Source: SKVR01 sp964491395 (GTDB taxonomy: Bacteria; Bacteroidota; Bacteroidia; Bacteroidales; UBA7960). Taken from it: DNA of 64,000 nucleotides. The translations under genes and the position numbers were made by a program. The notes under the pieces were generated by a model. That model ran no database searches, was not told the origin of the DNA, and worked only from the letters and a program-made list of their open reading frames with translations. The DNA lies in assembly GCA_964491395.1 (NCBI GenBank), contig CAZBGI010000010.1, forward strand, positions 13,753-77,752, given 5' to 3'. Of the stretch, positions 51,476 to 58,638 are shown piece by piece (positions within the stretch are counted from its first letter, which is position 1; each line of letters opens with the position of its first letter).

Positions 51476-52288
51476 TCAGGGTTTTTGAGCAATGCTCAAT
51501 AAATGTTTGGATTGTTGCACCAAATGATTATCCTCACAGTTTTCAATGATAAACTGAATCCACTTATCTTTTAGATCTTCTTTTAGCTGGTGAAACAATT
51601 CAAATCGCTCTCCAAATATTCCTTCTGCTCCGGCAAGATGCAGGGGTTCCAGGCCCACTTGCTTCAACAGGGGGTTAATTTCCTCAGGATGAGAAAAATA
51701 GGCATTGGTAAAATATTCGGTATCTTCGACAAAACGGTTGTCGGTACCTGTTTCCCAAAGCTTTTTCGCCCCGTCGGGATAAAGGATACCTTCCGGGTTG
51801 TGTTTTACTCCATATACCATAGCTCCCGTTCGGGTCATGAACGATGAGAACAGAAACCCTCCCGGTTTCAGGTTATCATGTGCTTTTTTCAGCATTTTCA
51901 ACCTGTTTTCTTTACTGATCATGTGATAGAGCGGCCCGAGAATGAAAATGCAATCCCAGGTCTTATTTTCCCACTGCTCGCTTTCCATTGCGTCAGAAAC
52001 CTCCGTGAAAATAAGATTGCGGTGAGAACCCAGGCGTTCACGCACCAATTCTATGTTTTTGTCCGATAAATCATTCAGACCCACAAAATATCCATGGTCC
52101 AGCAACAACTTCCCTATCCTGCCGGTTCCACAAGCTACATCAAAAACAGAAGCTCCGGGGGTAAGGTACTTTTTGACAAAATGCATTGTAACCGGAATTT
52201 CGAAAGGGTGATTATCCAGCCTGCGATCTTCCTCTTCTACATGTGTATTATAGTATGCTTTTACTTCTTTCAGGTTGTCTTTTGTCAT
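51476..52288 (-). CDS. SAM-dependent class I methyltransferase
   Basis: A 270-residue methyltransferase of the Methyltransf_25/11 type. Motif I is VFDVACGTGRIGKLL, followed by GLNDLSDKN, and motif post-I with DCIFILGPLYHMISKENRLKMLKKAHDNLKPGGFLF. The substrate is unknown. I start at ATG 52286-52288 (MTKDNLKEVKAYYNTHVEEEDRR); the open frame continues 24 codons upstream over the promoter-like element. It heads the run methyltransferase-S2P-polX, with gaps of 67 and 39 bases. Confidence 0.85.
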   Translation of the reverse strand: MTKDNLKEVKAYYNTHVEEEDRRLDNHPFEIPVTMHFVKKYLTPGASVFDVACGTGRIGKLLLDHGYFVGLNDLSDKNIELVRERLGSHRNLIFTEVSDAMESEQWENKTWDCIFILGPLYHMISKENRLKMLKKAHDNLKPGGFLFSSFMTRTGAMVYGVKHNPEGILYPDGAKKLWETGTDNRFVEDTEYFTNAYFSHPEEINPLLKQVGLEPLHLAGAEGIFGERFELFHQLKEDLKDKWIQFIIENCEDNHLVQQSKHLLSIAQKP

Positions 52289-52334
52289 AAATTTCAGGTA
52301 TATACAATTGTTCAATCCTTTTTCTTGTCTGGTA

Positions 52335-52354
52335 GGTGAAAAATCTATGCCAGC
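52335..52354 (-). promoter_or_regulatory. Candidate alternative-sigma promoter for the methyltransferase-S2P-polX operon
   Basis: On the minus strand GCTGGCATAGATTTTTCACC, containing TGGCAT-N5-TTTCA, 17 of 20 bases identical to the dodecin element (24338-24357). It lies 49 bases before the ATG, the same position as for dodecin, and has an inverted repeat 170 bases upstream. Confidence 0.45.
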
Positions 52355-52520
52355 AAGCAATGAGAATTCAACAGCAAAAAAACTAACCTGGAGGTGGCGA
52401 AACAGAATTCAACGAATTGCCTGTATTATAGTGCGATATGAAAATACAGGGAGTCTTTATCAAATGGGTTGATTACAATCTGTGCAATTTGAAGGGGTAT
52501 TGTTTTACCAAAAATCAACA

Positions 52521-52548
52521 GTAATGTGGAATATTTTGCACACATTAC
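52521..52548. promoter_or_regulatory. Inverted-repeat operator upstream of the methyltransferase operon
   Basis: GTAATGTG (52521-52528) pairs perfectly with CACATTAC (52541-52548). Inside it lies TGTGGA-ATATTT-TGCACA, in the 6-6-6 layout of the other stress operators. The gap 52289-52888 shows no gene; apart from this repeat and the promoter-like element, I see only a weak TGGTAT at 52830-52835 ahead of the next plus-strand gene. Confidence 0.5.
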
Positions 52549-52888
52549 AATTCAATCCTGCACCTGGTGAATGCAGCTAAAAAAATAATTAGCAACCCAT
52601 GACGATTAATTTCAAAAATACCGATAATATACACGAAGGCATTATATTATACAGTGTTAGCTGTTAGCAATACGTTTGAAGCACACGTTTGCAGGGATTT
52701 AAAGAGAGCAATCAGGGAAAATTAAAGGTTACCGCAACTTAAAAGAAGCACTTGATGCATGCTGACCTTGTTTTGGGTGGATGTTTTGAATCGGAAAAAG
52801 ACTACTGCGAGTGAGGTCTTCGTTTGAATTGGTATAATATGTGAAAATAAAGAAGTAATTCATTCATTTTTCACTAAATCTTAAAACG

Positions 52889-53224
52889 ATGAGAAAGCTG
52901 ACTGTTTATACTATTGGAGTATTGATGTTTTTGTTCAATGTAGTTGCATTGCAAGCCGAAAATGAATCTAAAACTGTCGACCCGGTAAATACTGTTGAAC
53001 CTGCCAACACTATTGAAAATGTTGAAGATGCGGAGACGGATGTTTTGGTAGAACGAATAGAATATATCGATGAGATGGATAAGTCAAACCTGGAATCAGC
53101 GGAAAAGCGTGAACTGCGCAAAGAAGTACGTTCCATCCAAAAAGAACTTGTTCAACGAGGTACCTATATTTACATATCCGGTACAGCACTTATTATAATA
53201 CTTATCCTTATCATTTTACTATAG
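52889..53224 (+). CDS. Small exported protein with C-terminal membrane anchor
   Basis: A 111-residue protein: a signal sequence (residues 1-23, FLFNVVALQA), an acidic Thr/Asn/Glu-rich linker, a charged helix (LESAEKRELRKEVRSIQKEL) and a C-terminal hydrophobic anchor (IYISGTALIIILILIILL). Small proteins with this ending are widespread in Bacteroidota and have no known function. It is monocistronic, with a terminator 40 bases after the stop. Confidence 0.78.
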   Translation: MRKLTVYTIGVLMFLFNVVALQAENESKTVDPVNTVEPANTIENVEDAETDVLVERIEYIDEMDKSNLESAEKRELRKEVRSIQKELVQRGTYIYISGTALIIILILIILL

Positions 53225-53260
53225 GGCTGATAATCAATACGGCAGTGTAAGGAATTATAT

Positions 53261-53295
53261 AAAACCCCGGGCTATTGAGCGGTTCGGGGTTTTTG
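53261..53295 (+). terminator. Intrinsic terminator after the small exported protein gene
   Basis: AAAACCCCG (53261-53269) pairs with CGGGGTTTT (53285-53293) around a 15-base loop; the T run continues to 53294. Confidence 0.8.
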
Positions 53296-53466
53296 TTGGA
53301 AGTAAATACTTAACTACCTATCTGATTGTTCCTTAATCAGCTAATACCTTCTTTATATAACTTTCAGTATATTTTTTTGTAAAATTCCTGTAAGTAAACA
53401 AAAACAATCCTTATTTTTTTTTGTTTCCGAAATATTGAAAAACTATTAAATAAAAACGCTATAAAT

Positions 53467-53919
53467 ATGACAACACTTAAACCCGGCGACAAAGCCCCCG
53501 ATTTCAAAGGAAAAGACGAGAACGGAAAAGAGATCAGACTTTCTGATTTCAGGGGAAACAAACTGATAATCTATTTCTATCCCAAAGACAGTACCCCGGG
53601 ATGTACTTCCCAGGCCTGTGACCTGCGGGATAACTATGATATGCTGCTAAGCAAAGGATACAAGGTTCTGGGCGTAAGTGCCGACAGCGAAAAGTCGCAC
53701 CAGAAGTTTATTGAAAAGAACAACCTTCCCTTTCCTCTTCTGGCCGACACGGAAAAGGAAGTAATCAAAGCTTTTGGTGTCTGGGGCCCCAAAAAGTTCA
53801 TGGGAAAAACTTATGATGGAATTCACCGCACCACCTTTGTAATTGATGAAAATGGAGTGATTGAAGAGGTAATTGACAAGGTAAAAACAAAGGAGCATAC
53901 TGGGCAGATTATTAAATAA
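53467..53919 (+). CDS. bcp: Thiol peroxidase Bcp (peroxiredoxin Q)
   Basis: A 150-residue peroxiredoxin of the Bcp/PrxQ subfamily that reduces hydroperoxides using thioredoxin. The peroxidatic Cys46 is in YPKDSTPGCTSQACDLRD, and the resolving Cys51 lies five residues later, as in 2-Cys PrxQ. The opening GDKAPDFKGKDENGKEIRLSDFRG is typical. Cytoplasmic. It is a single gene with its own terminator. Confidence 0.96.
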   Translation: MTTLKPGDKAPDFKGKDENGKEIRLSDFRGNKLIIYFYPKDSTPGCTSQACDLRDNYDMLLSKGYKVLGVSADSEKSHQKFIEKNNLPFPLLADTEKEVIKAFGVWGPKKFMGKTYDGIHRTTFVIDENGVIEEVIDKVKTKEHTGQIIK

Positions 53920-53946
53920 TAAGATGTTCTTTTAAAGAAATATTTT

Positions 53947-53982
53947 AACCGGAAGCAAGTTTTTGTTTCCGGTTTTTTTTCT
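53947..53982 (+). terminator. Intrinsic terminator after bcp
   Basis: AACCGGAA (53947-53954) pairs with TTCCGGTT (53967-53974), followed by a run of T. Confidence 0.82.
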
Positions 53983-54052
53983 ATTATACCCGAAATTTTA
54001 GTCAACTTTTTCAGTCTGTTAAAAAATCAGTGTTATGTTTTAAGGTTTTTAA

Positions 54053-54060
54053 TATATTTG
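54053..54060 (+). promoter_or_regulatory. -7 element for the plug-tail protein gene
   Basis: TATATTTG matches TAnnTTTG. It lies 50 bases ahead of the chosen ATG. A -33 element is not clear. Confidence 0.5.
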
Positions 54061-54109
54061 GCATGTTGAAATCTTGCAGTTAATACTAAATAGACTAAAA
54101 ACCGAAAAC

Positions 54110-54964
54110 ATGAAAAGATGTTATGTAACTTGGGTATTGCTGGGACTTGCAAATTTTACTTTGCTGAGTCAAAACAATTACCTGATACGTTTAAATGATT
54201 CAGTATACGAAGTTTCCATAGAAAAAGAACAGCAAATACTTTTCAATGGAGAAAAACTGAGTATTGAACTCCGCCAAAAAGATACACTGTTATATGACAC
54301 AGAATATTACAGTCTTCAGTATCCTAAAGGCTTTCAGATTTCAGAAGTTACCATCGAAGAAGGCGTAAAGCAAATTGTGCTGATGACTGCAGAAGGATCT
54401 GGATATATTGTGCAATCTTATGCTGATGTTAACCCTTCGCTTATTAGTGAAATGATGTTGAATGAACTCACCAAGGAAAGCATTCACTATGGTTATAAAA
54501 TGGAACGAAAGGATTATACCAGGGTATTAAAATCCGGTCAGGAGTTAAATGTACTGAAAGGGGTGTTGTCATACAGGAATGATCAGAATGTATATGAAGT
54601 AGCTGCTTTAGGTGAAAGGGATGAAGGGATACTTGTGGCAACAGTAGTAATGAATAACCAAATGAGTGGTTTGTCGAAAGGAAAGGAAATGATTGATTTG
54701 ATGTGGAGTAGCCTTGCCTTTAAGGATTATTCCTACAGGGATCCTGAACTTGAGGGCTTTGACGGTCAGTTTTACAAAAATCTTTCATCCACCGAACTGC
54801 CCGATGATATTCTCATTGTAGTAGATGGTGTTCCCACAAAAGATGGATTAAATATTGACCCTGACAAAATTGAAACTATCACCATCCTGAAGGATGAATC
54901 CGCAACAGAGATTTACGGCGAAAGAGGGAAAAATGGGGTAATCGTGATTGAGTTGAAGAAGTAG
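54110..54964 (+). CDS. Exported protein with a C-terminal TonB-plug-like signature
   Basis: A 284-residue protein. After a signal peptide (VTWVLLGLANFTLLSQ) there is a mixed alpha/beta region of about 200 residues that I cannot assign. The last 55 residues (ILIVVDGVPTKDGLNIDPDKIETITILKDESATEIYGERGKNGVIVIELK) are a TonB-dependent receptor plug motif like that of SusC proteins (DG.P...I..I.ILKD.SA..IYG.RG.NGV), but no barrel follows. Other Bacteroidota proteins such as BlaR1-like ones carry the same orphan plug tail. The start at ATG 54110 gives a good signal peptide; an earlier start is 12 codons upstream. Confidence 0.8.
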   Translation: MKRCYVTWVLLGLANFTLLSQNNYLIRLNDSVYEVSIEKEQQILFNGEKLSIELRQKDTLLYDTEYYSLQYPKGFQISEVTIEEGVKQIVLMTAEGSGYIVQSYADVNPSLISEMMLNELTKESIHYGYKMERKDYTRVLKSGQELNVLKGVLSYRNDQNVYEVAALGERDEGILVATVVMNNQMSGLSKGKEMIDLMWSSLAFKDYSYRDPELEGFDGQFYKNLSSTELPDDILIVVDGVPTKDGLNIDPDKIETITILKDESATEIYGERGKNGVIVIELKK

Positions 54965-55039
54965 TAAAGATTTTCAATACGTTATTCTTCATAACATCAC
55001 ATGCCAGCATAAGGTTGAGGAAAGAGGCTAAACAGTGCC

Positions 55040-55807
55040 CTACACTCCCGTCTTTTTGTCCCACAACTCTATATGCTCGCGGGAGCTGTAGCGCACGGAT
55101 TCCCGTACGGCTATTTCTACGACTGTTTCACGAATTCGATGCAGCCCTTCGCGCGTGCCTCCCAGGGGCATCAGGATGATTTGTTTTCGTTTGATGAGGC
55201 CGGGTTGTAAAAAGAACTCTTCGATTTCGTCCCAGTCTTCATATTGGGCCACTACGAACTTGAACCATGCATTTTTTAATGACGAAAGATGCCGGATGAT
55301 ATCGGGGCGGTAACGCAACGAATCAGGATTGCCACTGTGTTTGAGTTTGGGGCTGTTGTTCCACACATCAATAAGTTTTGTGAATTCCTGGGTGGGCATC
55401 AGGGTGCATTCATTTTCTATTTCGGTGAAAGGTTTGAAGCCATATCTTTTGATAAAAGCCTCAAGAAAAAGAATGAGACCCTGTTGCTGTTTCATGGGAC
55501 TGCCGCCGGTCAGGATAAGATGCTGACCGTTTTGCAGTTTTTCCACCAGATCTGTTGCATCAATTAAACCAAACAACTCATCAAAAGTGTAAGGATTTCC
55601 GGCACGCCATACTGCTTTGGTATCGCACCACCAGCAGTTTTGTGTGCAATGCTGTACCCTCAGAAACGCGGCAGGTTGCCCCAGGTTGATACCCTCTCCC
55701 TGAATGGTATCATAGAAAAACTCTGCAATTTCGAGATAGGGAACGTTGGTGGGAATGGGTTTTTGAAAATCCGGATTGGAAGGTATAATGGTTTTAATGA
55801 AATTCAT
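55040..55807 (-). CDS. queE: 7-carboxy-7-deazaguanine synthase QueE
   Basis: A 255-residue radical-SAM enzyme of queuosine and deazaguanine synthesis, which converts CPH4 to CDG. The cluster motif is C-x3-C-x2-C in HCTQNCWWCDTK, preceded by YDTIQGEGINLGQPAAFLRVQ, the family's N-terminal signature; LILTGGSPMKQQ is the SAM-binding GGxP region. I start at ATG 55805-55807 (MNFIKTIIP); the upstream extension of 41 codons is Lys- and Phe-rich and unlike QueE. No other que genes are in the window. Confidence 0.93.
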   Translation of the reverse strand: MNFIKTIIPSNPDFQKPIPTNVPYLEIAEFFYDTIQGEGINLGQPAAFLRVQHCTQNCWWCDTKAVWRAGNPYTFDELFGLIDATDLVEKLQNGQHLILTGGSPMKQQQGLILFLEAFIKRYGFKPFTEIENECTLMPTQEFTKLIDVWNNSPKLKHSGNPDSLRYRPDIIRHLSSLKNAWFKFVVAQYEDWDEIEEFFLQPGLIKRKQIILMPLGGTREGLHRIRETVVEIAVRESVRYSSREHIELWDKKTGV

Positions 55808-55917
55808 GAGTTTGTATTTTAACAACCATGCATAACACCATAGCTTAAAAAATGTTGAACATAAAAAAAATATTTCAGAAATTAAACCTTTGGTATTCTT
55901 TCTTTTGCAGCTTTTTA

Positions 55918-55925
55918 TACTTTTG
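55918..55925 (+). promoter_or_regulatory. -7 element for the HD hydrolase gene
   Basis: TACTTTTG fits TAnnTTTG, about 40 bases ahead of the ATG. A TTTG 25 bases upstream is farther than usual. Confidence 0.4.
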
Positions 55926-55963
55926 AGCATTAAAATATTACTGATCTCAGCGTTTGTTTTTTC

Positions 55964-56635
55964 ATGGAAAGATTACCCAACCTACAACAGCAACAAATTA
56001 TTGACAAAACCATAGAATACGTGAAAACAGAGCTTTCCGGGGCCGAAGGTGGACACGACTGGTGGCACATCTACAGGGTGTGGAGGCTTGCTGAGACCAT
56101 TGCACAAGCTGAAAATGCCGATAGGTTTGTGGTGCAACTTGGTGCATTGCTGCATGACATTGCAGACAGCAAATTCCATGATGGGGATGAAGAAACAGGG
56201 CCGCGAAAAGCAAGGGAGTTTCTTCAATCTATCCATGTGGAGGAAGCTATTATTGGACAAATAGAACAGATCGTGGCCAATATATCGTTCCATGTGGGCA
56301 GTGAGAATCAGGTGTTTCATTCCCCTGAACTGAATATCATTCAGGATGCTGACAGACTCGATGCCATAGGAGCCATAGGCATAGCAAGAGCATTCAATTA
56401 CGGAGGTTTTAAAAACAGAGAAATGTATAATCCCGATATTATGCCCCGGCCTGACATGAGCCGGGAAGCTTACCGCAAAAACAGTTCACCTACCATCAAC
56501 CATTTTTATGAGAAACTTTTGAAACTGAAAGAACTGATGAATACAAAAACCGGGAAGAAAATGGCGTTGAGAAGACATGCATTTATGGAACAATTTCTTG
56601 AAGAATTTTCTGAAGAGTGGGAGGGAAGGGGCTGA
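55964..56635 (+). CDS. HD-domain phosphohydrolase (YedJ-like)
   Basis: A 223-residue HD hydrolase. The metal-binding set is H in GGHDWWHIYRVW, the HD of LLHDIADSKF, then VANISFHVGSENQVFHSPELNIIQDADRLDAIGAIGIARAFNYGG, which is close to YedJ-type proteins. It probably hydrolyses a phosphate ester or nucleotide; the substrate is not known. It is a single gene, divergent from queE, with recA after 168 bases. Confidence 0.9.
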   Translation: MERLPNLQQQQIIDKTIEYVKTELSGAEGGHDWWHIYRVWRLAETIAQAENADRFVVQLGALLHDIADSKFHDGDEETGPRKAREFLQSIHVEEAIIGQIEQIVANISFHVGSENQVFHSPELNIIQDADRLDAIGAIGIARAFNYGGFKNREMYNPDIMPRPDMSREAYRKNSSPTINHFYEKLLKLKELMNTKTGKKMALRRHAFMEQFLEEFSEEWEGRG

Positions 56636-56722
56636 TTTATTTTGAAGCTTTTACAAATAGCCTTATGCCCGCGTGTTTAAAAGAATTTTCACCCCAACAG
56701 GATTACTTTCAATTTTATATGG

Positions 56723-56730
56723 TAATTTTG
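56723..56730 (+). promoter_or_regulatory. -7 element for recA
   Basis: TAATTTTG matches TAnnTTTG, 73 bases before the recA ATG. No LexA-like box was recognised nearby. Confidence 0.4.
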
Positions 56731-56803
56731 TATGCATGAGTAGAACTTATTGAACGTGAAAAAAAGATACTTCAGATACTAATTATGTAATATTGAACGG
56801 ATT

Positions 56804-57826
56804 ATGAGCAAAGAGAAAGACAAAGAGAAGAATGTGAATGCAGAGAAAATGAAGGCCTTGCAGTTGACCCTTGACAAAATAGAGAAATCCTATGGAAAGG
56901 GTACTGTTATGAAGCTGGGCGATTCTCCGGCAGTTTCAATTGAAAGTATTTCCTCGGGAAGCATTTCCCTGGATCATGCCTTGGGTATAGGGGGATTTCC
57001 CCGTGGGAGGATAGTAGAGATTTACGGACCCGAATCGTCTGGTAAAACCACCCTGGCCATCCATGCTATAGCTCAGGCTCAAAAGGCTGGAGGTATCGCT
57101 GCTTTTGTGGATGCCGAGCACGCTTTCGACAGCAGTTATGCGAAAAAGCTGGGTGTAGATATTGACAACCTGCTGGTTTCACAGCCCGATAACGGAGAGC
57201 AAGCACTGGAAATTACCGAAAACCTGATTCGCTCCGGTGCCATCGATATCATTATTATCGACTCTGTAGCAGCGCTTACTCCCAAAAGTGAAATTGAAGG
57301 GGAGATGGGTGACAGCAAAATGGGGCTTCAGGCCCGGTTGATGTCACAGGCCCTCAGAAAACTCGCCGGTACCATCAACAAAACCGGAAGCTGTTGTATT
57401 TTTATCAACCAGTTGCGCGAAAAAATCGGGGTGATGTTTGGTAACCCTGAAACCACCACCGGGGGCAATGCATTGAAATTCTATTCTTCTGTAAGACTTG
57501 ATATTCGTCGTATATCGCAGATCAAGGATGGAGATAGTGTTGTGGGCAACCGCGCCAGGGTGAAGGTGGTTAAAAATAAAATTGCACCCCCGTTCCGCCA
57601 GGCAGAATTTGATATTGTGTACGGTGAAGGCATCTCCAAAACCGGAGAAATCATTGACCTTGCTGTAGATTATAATATCATAAAAAAAGCAGGCTCATGG
57701 TTCAGCTACGGAGATACCAAGCTGGGTCAGGGGCGCGACGCAGTGAAAAACCTGCTGATTGACAATCCCGAACTGGCAGAAGAAATTGAAGCCAAAATTG
57801 TGGAAGCATTGGCTCAAAAGAAATAA
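56804..57826 (+). CDS. recA: Recombinase RecA
   Basis: A 340-residue RecA that forms filaments on single-stranded DNA for strand exchange. Motifs are complete: Walker A GPESSGKTTLA, DAEHAFD, Walker B IIIIDSVAALTP, L1 region EGEMGDSKMGLQARLMSQALRKL, QLREKIGVMFGNPETTTGGNALKFYSSVRLDIRR, and the C-terminal GISKTGEIIDLAVDYNIIKKAGSWFSYG. The N terminus is highly charged (MSKEKDKEKNVNAEKMKAL), as usual in Bacteroidota. It ends at a strong terminator. Confidence 0.98.
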   Translation: MSKEKDKEKNVNAEKMKALQLTLDKIEKSYGKGTVMKLGDSPAVSIESISSGSISLDHALGIGGFPRGRIVEIYGPESSGKTTLAIHAIAQAQKAGGIAAFVDAEHAFDSSYAKKLGVDIDNLLVSQPDNGEQALEITENLIRSGAIDIIIIDSVAALTPKSEIEGEMGDSKMGLQARLMSQALRKLAGTINKTGSCCIFINQLREKIGVMFGNPETTTGGNALKFYSSVRLDIRRISQIKDGDSVVGNRARVKVVKNKIAPPFRQAEFDIVYGEGISKTGEIIDLAVDYNIIKKAGSWFSYGDTKLGQGRDAVKNLLIDNPELAEEIEAKIVEALAQKK

Positions 57827-57848
57827 TACTTCTTTATTTTTAATCCTG

Positions 57849-57888
57849 AATGCCTCCTTGTTCTTGATATTGAAGGAGGCATTTTTTT
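57849..57888 (+). terminator. Intrinsic terminator after recA
   Basis: AATGCCTCCTT (57849-57859) pairs with AAGGAGGCATT (57873-57883), followed by a T run to 57888. The next gene begins less than 20 bases later. Confidence 0.88.
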
Positions 57889-57904
57889 GCGAATGATTTT
57901 ACCC

Positions 57905-58558
57905 ATGAACCCAAAGAAAATTAACATCCCAAAGGATGAATTATTGAACAGCATCACCCATGGTATGGGTGTGTTGCTGAGTATTGCAGCACTTGTTTTG
58001 CTGGTGGTGTTTGCCAGCATCAGGCCCTATGGCGATGTGTGGAAGATTGTCAGTTTTGCTGTATACGGCACCAGCCTGATCATTATGTACACAGCTTCTA
58101 CTCTTTACCACAGCTATCAGAACCGAAAGATTAAGGAATTTCTCAACCTGTTTGACCATGCAGCCATATATGTACTCATCGCCGGTACCTATACCCCGTT
58201 TACCCTGGTATCCCTGCGCGGACCATGGGGGTGGTCCATCTTTGGAGTTATATGGGGACTGGCCATCGCAGGGGTTATTTTTAAACTGTTTTTCTATAAA
58301 GATAAATACCGGAAAGTTTCAGCAATTCTATATTTTTTGATGGGATGGATCATCCTTATTGCCATCAGGCCCATGATCATGGAAGTTCCAACCGGCGGAT
58401 TGCTCTGGTTGCTGGGAGGCTGTCTGATATACAGCATGGGAATTCCCTTTTATATCAAACGCGAAAAGCCTTATTTTCATGTGATATGGCACCTGTTTGT
58501 GCTGGGAGGAAGCATTACCCACTTCTTTGCCATCATGTTTTATGTTTTGCCCAACTGA
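57905..58558 (+). CDS. Hemolysin III/PAQR family membrane protein
   Basis: A 217-residue inner-membrane protein with seven hydrophobic helices, of the hemolysin III (YqfA) branch of the PAQR family. Metal-site residues are in LYHSY, FDHAAIYVLIAGTYTPFTL and the C-terminal HVIWHLFVLGGSITHFFAIM. The name is historical; most members are not haemolysins and may be hydrolases or lipid-homeostasis proteins. I start at ATG 57905 (MNPKKINIPKDE); an ATG at 57893 is also in frame and would be right behind the recA terminator. Confidence 0.9.
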   Translation: MNPKKINIPKDELLNSITHGMGVLLSIAALVLLVVFASIRPYGDVWKIVSFAVYGTSLIIMYTASTLYHSYQNRKIKEFLNLFDHAAIYVLIAGTYTPFTLVSLRGPWGWSIFGVIWGLAIAGVIFKLFFYKDKYRKVSAILYFLMGWIILIAIRPMIMEVPTGGLLWLLGGCLIYSMGIPFYIKREKPYFHVIWHLFVLGGSITHFFAIMFYVLPN

Positions 58559-58582
58559 GGTTTTTCGGCCCGAAAAATAGTG

Positions 58583-58590
58583 TACCTTTG
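58583..58590 (+). promoter_or_regulatory. -7 element for the ABC-F gene
   Basis: TACCTTTG matches TAnnTTTG, 49 bases ahead of the ATG. Confidence 0.5.
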
Positions 58591-58638
58591 CGCTTCCTTT
58601 CAAAATTCAATATTTATACATAATTCCATTTTATTTTT

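Noticed and set aside
57887..58558. Hemolysin as virulence factor
   Set aside because: The hemolysin III name is historical; the protein is a PAQR-type membrane protein with no toxin features.
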